Notes: generated by a model not told the origin, from the sequence alone. A DNA stretch of 64,000 nucleotides from Anseranas semipalmata (GCA_013399115.1 VXAA01001965.1:191261-255260); one strand, 5' to 3'. Counted from the stretch's first letter, positions 26,515-39,496 are shown. A program made the numbers and translations.

Positions 26515-26710
26515 ATCTCAGAGTATTTGCACATTAACTCTTACTCTAAAGCACAGTTGGATTATCCTCAACTACAGATGGGGAAACTGAGGCCAGAGAC
26601 ATGTAATGATTTGCATACAGTTACAGATGAGAGACTGGAAGTTCCACAGTTGGACACAGGGTTGAACCGCACAGTGTTTTGCTTGTGGTATTATTTCAAC
26701 CACTAGAGCC
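26515..26710 (-). mobile_element. MIR SINE, nearly full length
   Basis: On the plus strand the diagnostic core is tacagatggggaaactgagg, then ccagagacatgtaatgattt, and later a ggttgaacc block (complement of the tRNA-like B box GGTTCAACC) near 26661. The right part, 'ccactagagcc', matches the MIR 5' region. The element lies on the minus strand. It is the best-preserved MIR here and is joined at its 5' side by an 18-bp tandem duplication (26705-26733). Confidence 0.85.
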
Positions 26711-28979
26711 ACTGAAGCCCTGAGAGCCACTGAGAGCCTTGCGTTTTACTTACATACAATACATGTTTATCTGCACACTTTCTAGAGCTTAAGCCAAAGA
26801 TAAACGTGAGCTTTGCTGGCAAAATTTGAGCATGATCCCTCTGGCAAGAGTGTAAGGAAATCAGGATCTTCTATTATTCTGGCTCCTAACAGAATAAGGG
26901 GTTATTCAAAGATACCTAAAAAAGACTGACTCCCAGTTAACATGCAAAGCCTTTTTCTTTTTCCCCAACAATAAGCTTCTAAAACTTACTGTCACGTGAT
27001 ATCAATTCCTTTAGCAAGTTTTTAAAAAGCCTGCAGATCTGCATAAACATCTGCTGTGAGAACTGCAGAGGTCTTGCTTTGGAAGTCACGCCAACTCTGG
27101 AGCTTAGGACAGAAGGCTAAACTCCAGCAATGCTGAGGATGAACCATCCCATCAGGGGCTGTAGCACCACTCACTGTACCTCCCAGTGCTAGTCACTGTC
27201 AAAAGCAGGTTACAGACTACTCGTCCAAATTCAATCCCCAAATACCTCCATCTATTGACAAAGAGCAAATAAAGTATCTTCTTTGATTTTTGTATGCTTA
27301 AAATTTAGGAAGCACCAGAGAGCCACACACATTTCTTCCTCCCCTCCCCAGCGCTGAGGTTACTCGGTTGCTCCTAGATCGGTGCATGACGACTCGGAGG
27401 AGGAGTGCCAGCCCTGTGCCACCACTGCCCCGCTCACAGAGCAGGTGGGGAGCTGTGCCTGTGCCCATGGCTCTGCAGACCAGATCTTGGAGACCCCAGC
27501 TGAGACCAGGCCCCACACCAGAGGCACCATACAAGCTCAGCACCAGGCAGGCCATTGCCCAAAGGAGCTCCTTAACAAGACAGATGAGAAAAGCCAAGCT
27601 ACTCAGAGGAAACGATGCACAATCAGAACAACTAACTCAGGCCAAACTGTAACTCAGGCGAGGAGCCAGAGGCACTGAAGCCACCATGAGCCCTGTCCTG
27701 TATTTACACAGGAGTTTCACTCCACGACTCCGATTCCTCACCAACTGTCCACAAACATCCCCCATTGAATGGTTAGTTGAGCCTGACCTGCTGGTAGCAT
27801 TTACACATCTCTTTCCTTGCTTTCCCCACACACAACTACCTCGAAAAATAAGATCTACATCCTTTAGCACTTACACAGTAATATACCACTCAAAACCTAC
27901 TGAGATTGTTGTGTATTGAGAAAGGTGCTGTAATAATTAGAGATATAAACTGTTGTCACTGGGCTGACCATGTGCAAGTGTCAGAAATAACCAAAAGACT
28001 GAGACAAAAACAAAGTAAACAAAAATCTACAGATTTTCAAGGGATGTGGGGAGTTGCAGTCTCTGAAAAACAGATATGCTTCTACATACAGTTTCCAAGC
28101 TCATCCCTAATTTTCTTGACCTCCCAGGAGAAGCTACAGCTCCCAATATCTCTGGAGATGTGCAGAACCCCTCTCCACTCCAGCTCAGCCTCCTAGCATT
28201 CACTTCTGTTCCTACAGCTCTGACCACAATGGGACCAAGAAATACTTTCAAAAACTACCTGCACATCACTCCTTGTATTTCAGCACCATTTTGAACCATG
28301 CACCAGGAGAAGCAAGCAAAAGAAGGGTGTCTGTCAGGCAGTGTATTTTCCAGCAGCAATCCAGCCTCAGGCTCCCCCCGGCTCTGCCACCTCCTGCCTC
28401 AGCCAGCTGACCAGCAAAGCCCAACTCTGACTAACATGCTGCAGCTGGCACAGACGGTCCTGGAGCAGGACACTGGCCACTGCACACTGCTGAACTTGAG
28501 TGAGGTGCAGCCTGCCTGCAGGGGAAAGTGAAATGAGAGGTAAATTCTGTGAGACCTTTCTCTAAGCAAGAGACACAACAGGTCTGAACATAAGATGTGA
28601 GCCAAAAAACTCTGGAATCAATAGCATTGGCCTCTCCAAGCCTTGCATCTTACCCACCCAGTGCAACACCTCTTCTAAACTACTACTAATGTATTCAAAA
28701 ATGTATTAATGAACACTGTGCTCAGGTAAAGTTTGTGATGTTATGCTCTGTTTGCTTAAAATGAACTATTTCAACTAAGCTCAGCCAGCCAGAACTTGCC
28801 GTAGTACACTCCAACTGCAAACACCCCAGTGGAAAGATGGTGTGATAAAAAGTCACACAGCACAATTACGAGTCAGGGTTTTCATGACAAGTTACTACTC
28901 CTTGACAAAAGATTCCTGAATACCTAAGGCTTTACTGGAGTTTCAGTATTGGTATTTTCAGGGCTGCAAAGAACATGGT
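26711..28979. other. Gene-free DNA, GC-richer at 27.3-27.6 and 28.3-28.5 kb
   Basis: No supported gene. At 27298-27678 the minus strand has a 99-codon frame and the plus strand has 94- and 98-codon frames over the same bases. Mutual overlap and no recognisable motif argue against coding. No interspersed repeat is recognised. Confidence 0.5.
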
Positions 28980-30490
28980 TCCTTTTTCTTAATTTAAAAT
29001 TCATTTTATTATTCACATAAAAATATATTATCACACTTGTCTAGAAGTCATTTCATTATAAAAGTAGCTCATTGCATTATTTCAGGTCACAATAATACAG
29101 TGTGCTAATTTTTGTTATAAATGTAGGTAACGTAGACTGTAAGATCTTGGGAGTGGAACTATCCTTTTTGTTCTGCATTTCAGTAAAGGCCAGGACAAAG
29201 GATCCTGAGCTGTGGCTGAGATTCACAGGAGTTGCCACAACACTCATGAAGTAACAACAAGAAAGTAGCAGTTCTGCATTTGCATTAGTTGTGTTAAAAT
29301 GCCACAGCCAATGCTATTGCATGTCTCTTGTACATTTTAGCAAGATATATCACAGAAAATGAAGTCACCCTTACTCTGACCTGAAGTGACGGCACAAACA
29401 CAAATATAAAAATAAACAAAGGACAAAAGGCCTACTGTGTTTTGAAACAAATCAGATTAATCAAACGTAGTGTTACAAACAGTAAATTGTAGTAATCGTA
29501 GCTGTATGATTAATACCAGACACTGCTTGAATGTAGAGTTAAGAACACCTGTGTGGCTTAATATTGCAATTCCGTATTAAACCATGCCTGATACACTTTC
29601 AAACTTTAATCTTCTAACTTTACTTCTGTGTATGAATAATAGCTATTTCTGGGATAATTACAACAACTCTGCAATGTTTTATGTATTTTGAAATATGCAG
29701 AAGATAACAGCATATATTAACTTGTACTGCAAAATACTAACATGATTAATCTGTGTGAACACATTGAACTTCATAACATTTTAATAGACATTCACAACCT
29801 CTAGCATTAGTTAAGTAGCTGTACACATGTACTCAAGATAGTAAAGGACTATAAGGTATATATCTTGTCAGTGTTTCATTTCAATTTACCCTAGAAAAAG
29901 AAATATCTGCAGGTTCAGAGTTCAACTGCTTCGTGTTTTTCAAATTTCACAACAAACTATGCAAATAAGAGTCTCAAATCAGAATACTCTGTCTTTTGAC
30001 AAACTGTCTACAACCCTCACGTATTCTTTTTTAACACAAATGGATTCCTAGTGCCCATTAATTTTGCAGAAGTAAAACAAAATTGAAACTCAATTAAAAA
30101 AAGAGCTATTCCAATCTTTTAGAAAGAGCATACATATAATATATATGGAAACTGCAGTACTGCATATTAAACACAGAAGAACTGGAATTCAAATACACAT
30201 TAAATGTTCAACAAAATGGCTTCAAAGAAGTAACTCCTGTCTCCTGGATGTGAACACTGAGGTAACTATGTTTAGTTAGGGACTTTTGTGGGCTTCCTGG
30301 GCAAATAATGGACTCTAATCTCAGTTATTCACGATGAAAAGAAGGCAAAGTCATAAAATGGCATTAAAGGCACATTATCTGCCAATACAGCCTGCTCCAA
30401 ATGTGATTATTATTTGTAGAACATCAGCTTTAACAAGAAACCCATTTGAAATCACTGGATTTTTTTCATTAGTGTTTGTTCTGCCAGAAG
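28980..30490. other. AT-rich, UTR-like block without a supported gene
   Basis: This is a long AT-rich stretch with many stops in all frames. Read on the minus strand, an AATAAA lies in 'gaataataaaatg' near 29005-29017, which could be a polyadenylation signal if a minus-strand transcript ends here. A diverged SINE/LINE-like tail lies at 29130-29185. The transcript idea is inference only. Confidence 0.35.
29130..29185 (+). mobile_element. Possible old SINE/LINE tail fragment
   Basis: The piece agactgtaagatcttgggag followed by tggaactatcctttttgttc recalls the common amniote repeat block 'agactgtaagctctttggggcagggac...tttgttctg'. It is short and diverged, so family and borders are uncertain. Confidence 0.4.
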
Positions 30491-30745
30491 TCAGTTACTT
30501 GTGATTCCTGCATCCCTCTTCTTCTTAATAGCATCAGAGAGGCTGCTGTCACGGAGGAGACAGGGGAGGTACAATACCTGGCAAATAGCTTGGGTGCTCC
30601 ATAGGGCTCTCCTAATGTACAGGGAGAGCTTTCCTGCCCATGGCCAGTAAGCTTTCCTGAAGATGGGTCAAATTAAAGACTAATTTGAAAGTGCCTGTTA
30701 TTTGCCAGTGTGGTCTCTTGGATATCAGATGAAAAGGCACTTTCC

Positions 30746-30760
30746 TTTTTTTTTTTTTTT
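30746..30760. repeat. Poly-T tract
   Basis: An uninterrupted run of 15 T. Read on the minus strand it is poly-A, but no retroposed body is recognisable beside it. Confidence 0.9.
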
Positions 30761-33700
30761 CTTTAATAACTCAGGAGTGTTCAGTTAGCAGTCTTTCATA
30801 TACTTATATAGATATATATATTTTTGTTGTTGTAGTTGTTATTTACATGTTTCCAGGAATTCATCTAGATTCTTTTTCCACTGAGTTCTCTCTACTCCAT
30901 TACTGGTCAGGACTGAAAGCAGAAGCTTGACAAGACAGATCTTTGGTTAGGCCTCACTTGGCTCTTGTGATGCAGACTTGTTACATGCAATAAATACGTG
31001 AGAGATGCAAGCCTTGTGTGCACTGTCATGCAAAAGCTATACATAATAACAGAGGTTTACCCACTATGCCTTTATTTTAGGTGCAAGATTAACACAGATT
31101 ACGGGGCCTGAGTTTTATAAACTATCAAGCATCTACCCTTTCAAGATCAAGCACACAAACAGGTTTATGTTATCTGGCTCACGCTGCAGTGACAGCCCAC
31201 TATCTAGCCAATGTGTAGCCCCCCAGCTTTCCCCAGCCCGTCTCCCCCCAGCACTACATGAGCCCCTCCCTCCCTTGCCTGGCACTGCAGTCAGCCTTAT
31301 GACCAGCACACACGAATGCTGAACACCTGCAAAAGCTGAGCATCCTAAAATTCATTGCTTCTGCAGATCATGCCCATCCTCGTCCCACACTGAAGAAGTT
31401 GAAGTGGGCAGAAGCTGAATGCAACAGCATTAACTACTAAAATATTTCAGCCAATGAAACATATTTCTTTTCATCCCTTTCCAAAATCCCAAGGGCCGGT
31501 AAATACTACTATATGCTAAATGTTCCCCAAGTACAGCATGGATCAAGTTTTTAACAGCCATGCACAAAAATAAAAACCTGCAAAGGGGGGAGGGGGGGCA
31601 TTCATGTACTGGCATTCTTGGTCATAACAGTGCAAGCGCATAGGGATAATCCTGTATTAACATTGAACGTTCTGGAAGCTGACAAAGATCACAAAATCTA
31701 CATGGATAACTCTGACCAGCCCATGCCTAGGGGGAGTGGGACTTATGGAAGTGGGGGGCTGTTGGCTCAGGTTTACTAAATGACATCCTGTGCAAGGGCA
31801 CCCAAGTACTGACCCTGCCAACATATCCTGGCAGCTTGCCTCTGTGCATCTGACAGCAGAAGTGTCCTGGGCCTTATCGACCCAACTGTGGTGTGGGGTC
31901 CCAGGAACTCCCAGAACAGCAGCCAGTCTGCATGGCTGCATTCTGGAAGAAGATACAGGGTTTGGGGTGGCTGCTGCTATTCTTCTGATATGTTATCAGC
32001 TTAGCCAAAACAGAAAGACAAAGCACAAAATGCTGTCATCATGTGACAGCATGCCTCTAACTCACTCCCCTTTGCAGCTAGTACTGTTTAAAGAAGTTGG
32101 ATGGAGGCCAGGAGCCTTCTTACTGTTAGTAAATAAAAGCAGCATCTATTGGGACCTGATTATCCTGCATCAGGAGTGGATTATTTTAATGAATAAGACT
32201 TACTTAGAAACAGATTTCTAACAACTAATATAACTGAGGTCTTAGTGCTGTCTTACAGCAGATCAACTCTGAAAGAAGTGTAGAGGACTTCACATACCAT
32301 CCTCAAGCACAGCTAGAGCATGTTCTCTTTCTATGTGCTACACACACAAATGGAGAGGGACAGTCTCTGAGAAAGCTGTAGGAAAGCAAGCACGAGTGCA
32401 CCACTCAATAATGACACCAGGGTTACTGTCACTTTAACAAGCTTCTACCATAGCGCTATTATCATTCAAAGCTCCTTATCACGCCAAGTGCAAATATTAT
32501 GACTAGCTGAACATCTAGAGTAATCATTGCCGTAACTGTGTACGTATATTTGTATTTAATATTGAGGGCTGTTGCTGTCACCAGGCTATAAAAACCAAAC
32601 TGGCATTAACATCAGCACTGAGGATTTGCATAACGCTGACAAGGATAAAGACTGGCACATTGCTTGATGTGCACTACGCAGGCAGCTTCTCGTTGCAGCG
32701 CAGAGCAAATGGCTGACCAACGCAGGCCAAGATTAGAGGCTTTCTCAGCAGATGCCAGCTTGACAGACGACTGAATAAAAAGGGGCACAGCAAACAAGCA
32801 CTGTTCAAAAAAGGAAGCCCCGTGCACAAAGCTAGAAACGATCTTGTGGCTCCCTAACTCGGTGACCAACCAGAATCTGAGTTGAAACTCTGACATGTCT
32901 GGCCAACAGTGGCCTTCTCATGGTGCTCCTTTGGGTGGGAGGTGTGCTAGTGCTGGGATGCTTCAAGGATGGGCTGCTCTCAGATCAGGTCTGCTACAGC
33001 TGCCAGGGAGGACCTGAGATCCTGCACACTGGCACCAGCCAGATGCTCAGTGATGAAGGGCAGGTTCTTATTTTCCAAAAAGGGTCTACCAACTGGATTT
33101 AGGCGGATTTTCATAGAATGAAAGCTTCTGAGCTGCATCTTAACCAAGGCCCACAGATGTTGGTTAACCCTGTGTGAGAGACATTACCCTGGGACTCGAG
33201 ACAATGGTGCTGTGCTCACCTCTGCCACGCTTCAGCTTCCAGAGTGGTCATGGGTTCCCACTGACAAGTGTGGGGGAAAGTGCTGGGCATTCTTGAAAAT
33301 CTCTCCATTCATCTCTCAGTGCCTCAGCATATAAAGCAGTAACATCTTCCTGCATGGGTGAGCGCAAAGTTCAGAGGCACAGTGACTGCAGTGACCCCTC
33401 ACTCGTGCAACTATTTCTTTAATGAAAGTAGTGCAAAACTGTCTTAAACATGCAAAGGTCTTGTATCGTTGTTCAAATATTGAAGTATTGGAAAGACTTC
33501 TGTCAAATGTATGTCTCAGTAAAATTCACTGCCTTATATCAGAAGCTCTTGTCATTAACTAAACTCTGGTCACAAATTAGGTGGATTTTGCAGCTTCAAA
33601 TTCTTACAGAGCAAACGGAGCAGAATGTCCTCTGAATTAATTTATAGTAGGATTACAGAACAATATATCCACAGAGAAATCATGGATGCGTGATTGCCAG

Positions 33701-35399
33701 TGCAACAACTACCATTATCTACAGCTTCCATTTTGAGGAACTCACTCTCCAGAAGGAAATGTGCACACATTAAAACAGTCAGATCTAAACGGAAGAGGAA
33801 GGAGTGTATGCACTGCAGCACACAGTGTCTAAAAAGGAATATGGGTTCTGTGACACAGAAACACACGCTTGTTTTGGCTGGATTGTTTATATCTTGCTTT
33901 TCACTGGCACTAAATTCATCAGTATGAAAGTACAAAGTTGAGAGCCCTCAACAGTGGCACTAATTAATTTTTTTAAGTGATGTTAAATCCTAAATCAGAT
34001 TTTGCAAATTGCTACTTGCACCACTTTTGCTGGTACCAAACAAACTGAGTGATTCATAACAATGACACTAATCAAATTCTGAAAAGCCAAGTGACCCCCT
34101 GCTCTTGCTTGATAACTGGGAAACGGTGCGAGAGAGGGCAGGAGGCTGGAAGATTAAAGAGGTTCAGGAGGAAATTGAAGCCAGCGATGCTTTATGTAGC
34201 TACATTGTGCTGGGAAAGCAAGCCAGCAGGTTTGTTGTCCTAGAAAAGGAGAGGGAATTTGCAAAAGTTTCCAGTGCACAACTTCCAAAAAGCACCTTCT
34301 CAGGTTTAATATATAAGAACATTTTTTAATACACTCAACTCTTTTGGATATACACATGGATGCTTTCAGTGCTAAAACACAACTGCATCATTTCTAATGA
34401 GTTTGGGTTCATAATCCTGAGCACAGCAGTAACTAGCTCTAGAAAATAATCACCAGTGTAATATTCCTTATCTGTGAACAGCAGCAAATGTCTGCTACCG
34501 ACATATAACTTCAGACACTTCTAGATTTTTATTCTTTTGTGAACAGATAGATAAACCTACATTGAACACAGCCCTTGTTCAATTTTCTGATGTAACTGCA
34601 TACAGCCATCATAATGCATGTGGTTGCACTAGCTTATGTCTGTTCACTCAGTCCGTGGTATCACCTAGTGTGACCTAGCATAGGACACTGTGTATCAAGC
34701 AGCACTAGGAGATGGAAGAGGAAGAAAAATGGTTCTTTTAAATACTAGGCACCATTCCATTCCACGTAGAAGGACAGTTTAAATCAGGGTTTCCTAACTA
34801 CAGCAGTAATTGAAATTTAACAGGGCAAGTATTGTACAGTGAACACTGCTAAGTATGTTTTATATAAAGATTAGATGTAATAAGACACTTGTCATATATT
34901 CCGCGACTGCCAAATGATTTTTAAAAACAGATTCATTGAGGGTGACCAGCTGTATAAAAGACTGTATGACCTGTAACACTGTAGTTAAAGAAACATTATC
35001 AGCTTCAAAAAACAGTGAAATTACTTTATCTATTATGGCTACAAATGATGACTAACTCTGTTACAACTGAACTACACTAGCAAAGGAAAAACCATACCCT
35101 GTATTATTATTTTTTTTTAAGTAAGCTTCATTGTACATTCAACAGCAGTTTGCGTCTAGATGGGTTCAGATTAGTTGTCTCAGGCAGTAGCTATCTGGGG
35201 TTGCTACACTCATATCCATTTACTTCCTCTTGGCAAATGACTCCTAGAAGCATCACTGGGGATGCAGAATAAAGCTTTTGCATTTTAAAATTATGTATTT
35301 TAACTCAACTGGGGCCTCTATTTTTAAGGACAATTCTATCAGGAGGTTCTATAAGTCAGTTCCAAAGACATAGAAATTTGCATTTACTCTAAGCTTTAT
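30761..35399. other. Gene-free unique DNA
   Basis: No gene is recognised. The 143-codon plus-strand frame at 31790-32221 has no domain, signal peptide or biased composition to support it. A C-rich patch lies at 31208-31285 and a G-rich run (G6 A G7) at about 31585-31598. A stretch near 33310-33350 faintly recalls a MIR core but is too weak to call. Confidence 0.5.
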
Positions 35400-35441
35400 A
35401 TTCATGCTGAGATTCAGCTGAATATAATTCATGCTGAGATT
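35400..35441 (+). repeat. 15-bp direct duplication, period 27
   Basis: The word attcatgctgagatt occurs at 35400-35414 and again at 35427-35441. It is followed by a TACATA/CATGTA-rich alternating purine-pyrimidine stretch (about 35443-35521). Confidence 0.85.
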
Positions 35442-35753
35442 ACGTACATAGACATGTACAAATACATATATGTATACATGCACACAAATGGGCATGTATG
35501 CATACAAAAACATACATACATAATCAAGCTACAAAATCCAGATCCCACTTCAGACTTTGATTAAGATACTGTCCTAGTTGTAGAGGGGCTGCCATTTGGC
35601 CAAGTAACTAAGAAAAGATGTAATTGTGAAGCTGGACTCTGAGCTGATTTGGTTTTTCCAAGCTTTCTACCAGCTTTCCAAAATGAATACTGCAGGCCAT
35701 AGCAGGCCCTTAACACAAAATTCAGATCAATGCAGGAAAACACGTGTTTTCTG

Positions 35754-35778
35754 TTTTTTTTTTTTTTTAAAAAAAAAA
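35754..35778. repeat. T15-A10 homopolymer junction
   Basis: A run of 15 T is followed directly by 10 A, making a self-complementary tract. It is prone to sequencing and assembly length errors. Confidence 0.9.
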
Positions 35779-36569
35779 CAACATTTTTAAATAGCTTAGC
35801 ATAAGGCTGTCTCTAATTGCAAATTCTAGGGATGTCTCTAATTTCATATTTATTTTTCTTTAATGAAAACCTATGCTATTATATCTCAGAGCTTTCAAAG
35901 AAAGAGTTGCCAGCGTTGATCGCTACAAATGTATGCTGTCAGCATGACACCATTATCACCTCTTCTTAAATTAATATCAGATAGTTTACTCCATCTCAAG
36001 CATATATCCTGAGACAATCAGTTTAATGGTCTATGCAGGTGTGCTGCCAAAATCAAGACAGATACAAGATAGCCAGAAGGTTACCTTATGTCTTTTGTAA
36101 TGTCTCATTTTGTTACCTTTAATTCTGCAAATCCAATTTTTCCATATTTTAAGCTCTTCATAACAAAATTTACATCACCTATCTTTTTTCTCCTTCATTT
36201 TAACTTCCTGTTTCAGCTGATCAATAAACCTGCCACCTTCCTCAGTTCCAGTAAAGGAAATTTTCCATGGGCTGCTGTCCTGACATTGTACTTTACATGC
36301 TAATACTCCAAGGAAACCATACATTCACAGATGGCTTTCAACTCATTATGTAGACCAGCTAACTATAAGCATGTAAGACTCAAGCTGCAGAAAAGTATTC
36401 TGTTTGCAGTGGGAACATGCAGGAAAACTCATATCCTATTTAAAGATATACTGTGCAGATCCTGTTCACTACAGCTGCAAAGCCACATGAGCATAATTAT
36501 TTCAATGAATTCTCTTCTGCTGACTAGGTAGATACCACAGAGACAGTGCAGCTGTTAGAAATAAGGTCC
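35779..36569. other. Gene-free unique DNA
   Basis: AT-rich unique sequence with short frames only and no recognisable element. Confidence 0.55.
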
Positions 36570-36800
36570 AGATCCATAAACACATCTATAAGCTTTTGAT
36601 TTCAAGGGGCTATTGGCTGCAAAATGCCTCTTTGGATCTGCATACAAGTCAGGAGAGCTCTGCCACCAACTCTTCACATGACCTTGGTCACATCACTTAG
36701 CTTCATCCTTTACTTCACCCACCTGTGAACAGAGGAAACGGGGGCAAGCATTCTCTACTACAAGGGCTTTGGGAGTTTGGTATTAATTTGTGCGTGTTAA
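36570..36800 (+). mobile_element. MIR SINE
   Basis: The core gctctgccaccaactcttca, catgaccttggtcacatcac and ttagcttcatcc matches MIR 'gctctgccacttactagctgtgtgaccttgggcaagtcacttaacc' on the plus strand. It is followed by 'cacctgtgaacagaggaaacgggggcaa', corresponding to 'tcatctgtaaaatggggataa'. Outer borders are approximate. Confidence 0.8.
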
Positions 36801-38763
36801 TTGCTTGGAGAGCTGAGGAAGAGACAGAAATGTAAAAGCAAAGCCTTTTTATTAAAGGCACTTGGAAGATAAAAAGTGGGACAACTTCTGTAATCCTGAA
36901 GGAAGGCTTCCAACTGGGGAAGGGCGCACAGAGGGAGGCAGTGATTGTGGGAGGGAGTGCTGCGGCAGAGTTGCCATCAGGCTTGCAACTGGTCAGCCTC
37001 CTTTCTCCATTCCTGCCTTCTGCATGCTCCCCTACCCCCTGTTTCTCATGTACTCCCCAGATTTATTTCATTTCACACTTTGTGTAGTTCTCCCAACCTC
37101 TGTGATTGTTTTCTCCTCAAACACGATCAGAGCCGGCACTTTGCCCCTGCTGTAGCTCATGGCAAGCTCTGGGGTCAGTCCTGGCCAGTGCTGAGCTCCC
37201 CTATGAAATGCCCCACAGCCACAGAAGTCAGCAAGCACCAAGGGTGTTCGGAGCTTTGCAGAAGGGCAGGATCCCACCATCAGAGAACAAACTTAGCAAA
37301 CAAGTCTCTTCTAATGTTTCCTGACGACATAGGCTAGCTGATACTTTCTTACTTGCTGTGCAGTTCCCCTCATTTTACTCTGCAGCTTAACAACTGACCT
37401 GGATAACTGTACAAGGTACAAGTCACTCAGCATGATCTCAGGGATGTCGCAATACAGAAGAATCCTATAATACTTAATGTTAGCAGTGCAGTCACAAGGG
37501 ATATGTGATCTGCCAAGTGAAACATCCTGAAATGCAGCCTTATTGGTACAGGACATAAACATCTCATCTCTAGAGTGACAAAGCAGTGCCTACATTCTAT
37601 TTTTTCTAATGACTATTTGACTCTTAACTTTGCCTGGCTGGAAATATGCATGCATTTCTAAAAGACTTGATAGGCATGAAGAGACTGGCCATATAGTATT
37701 AGTGACCAAGACCTTTCTTACAGAGCTAACTGTCCGGAAATCTCCTAATGTTTTTCATGGACAATTCCAGAGGTTTAACCTCTGGCTTTTGCTATCTATA
37801 CTAACAGTAAGTTACTGTGCTACACATTTAAATGATCCCTTTCGCTGTGACCTACCGTGTCTGCCAACTGATAGAAGTGCTTTATAGAGTCTGTAAACCC
37901 CTGTTTTGAGACAAGCAAAACACATGTACAATAACATAAGATGTATGTTTAGGAGAAGCCCCAAAACATTTGGCTTGTACAAATTCATATTTCTAGCTTA
38001 TCTGTCCCCAAACAGCTCACAGATGGTGCACAGGTCTATATTAATACATATCATAATTCAGTTTATTCTGGATGACTGATAATGGGATTATTGCTCATAC
38101 ACCAAAAGGAAGACATCCAAAATTGTATCAGTTTATTTCTAAGGAACAGAATGATTGTCGTAGCCTAACATGTTTATCATCATGAGACTGAACCAGCGGG
38201 GTTAGCTCTATATAGTGCCTGGAAATTAGAGAATATGATTGTGTCACAGGATTCATAGTCAGCATTTGATACAGCAACCGTCTATAAAAAAGGACACCAA
38301 CATGAAAAGTGACTCTCTTTGGAATGGTATCTGTAATTTACGGGAACGTTTCATAATCTTGTAACTAACAAAGCAGTGAATATGAGGTGGTTTATAGACA
38401 CATAAACAGTAGCTCCTGAATGCTCCCTCTCCTCCCTGCTTCCCACTCAATCTGAAAACGGCAATTTGGTTTCCACGTTTCTCTGCACAGGTGGGCCTGA
38501 GCGAGCCAACTGAATAGGTCATTTCCTCCCTGTGGGACACTGTCCCCCAAAGGGTTTTACTGCAGCTAATCCGACCCTGAGAAGCATCTTTTTGCTACTA
38601 ATCCTGTCAACACCAGCCGTCCCCACTGTGTTTTACAGAGACCAAGGGCTGAACAGACAGGGAAGCCAGATTCACCTCTCACTGCAGGCACCTGATCCAA
38701 AGTCTTCTGCAGTCAAAGGAGAGACTAGTGGTATTTAATGGGTTTTGGATCAGAATTTAAGGA
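36801..38763. other. Gene-free unique DNA
   Basis: No supported gene. Frames up to 130 codons at 36862-37337 overlap each other in two plus-strand frames and a minus-strand frame, which suggests chance. No interspersed repeat is recognised. Confidence 0.5.
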
Positions 38764-38796
38764 CAGGGCTGATCGGCAGGAGCAGGGCTGATCGGC
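38764..38796 (+). repeat. 14-bp direct duplication, period 19
   Basis: The word cagggctgatcggc occurs at 38764-38777 and 38783-38796. It is a local tandem duplication containing CpG-bearing GATCGGC. Confidence 0.85.
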
Positions 38797-39374
38797 TGGG
38801 CCGTAACCATTTCCATGGAAAACGAGAGGCCTTCCCTAGCTCTGTCAAGCATCACATAAGAAGACCCACTACTAAGGTGTATTTTACCAGTTTAAATGTT
38901 ACTTTAAAAGGAGTACTTGTATTTGCAAAGGCACAAATTACAGTAGCTGCACCAGAGACTTCGTTAGCAAACAATGACGCGACAAAGATATCACTAGAAG
39001 GAGAGCTAAGAACCACCACAAGGGTAAAGCACTCTCCTATTTCAATACTGTACCACAGAAAAACATCTGTCAAACAGTATTGCAGTCTGAAGTAATCAGT
39101 GCAACTAATTATCACTAATTGTAATATAGTTTCTGTCTTGCTGCTAATACATTTAGACTTGCTAATCAAATCAAACCATTCCACCTTGCCGTGCTGCTTT
39201 CAAATAAACATTTCAGCAAGGATAAAAAATGAAGCTTTGTTCTCATTTTTTTTGTTATGGCTGTCTGGAGAGGCCAGTGGCTTTTTTCATTTATTTCACA
39301 CTGCGACAAAAGTAGTAGAAAATGCCATCAGGAAGACTATTTGGTACTGTGAACGTTTTAGATTAAGAGGCAGA
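38797..39374. other. Gene-free unique DNA
   Basis: Frames of 110-116 codons overlap on opposite strands at 38745-39184 with no recognisable product, so they are not called. Confidence 0.5.
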
Positions 39375-39496
39375 GCAGGTGAGCAGACGCGTGCGCAGCG
39401 CTGCGCTGCCTGGCAGGCCCACACAGCCACCACTGCTTTTGTCCACACAGAAGGGGAATGGCACACGTCACTCGCAGCAGAGGTGCAGGTGAGCAG
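39375..39496. repeat. CpG-containing palindrome with flanking 12-bp direct repeats
   Basis: The perfect 14-bp palindrome gcgcagcgctgcgc lies at 39393-39406, in a local cluster of CpGs unusual for this AT-rich window. The word gcaggtgagcag occurs at 39375-39386 and again at 39485-39496, and 'tgtccacaca' occurs twice nearby (around 39439 and 39511). It could be a remnant of an unrecognised element. Confidence 0.65.

Noticed and set aside
31790..32221. 143-codon plus-strand frame
   Set aside because: No motif or domain, and partly overlapped by a 94-codon frame on the other strand.
33140..33400. Possible MIR fragment ('ctctcagtgcctcagc')
   Set aside because: Only one short block matches and the rest of the MIR order is missing.
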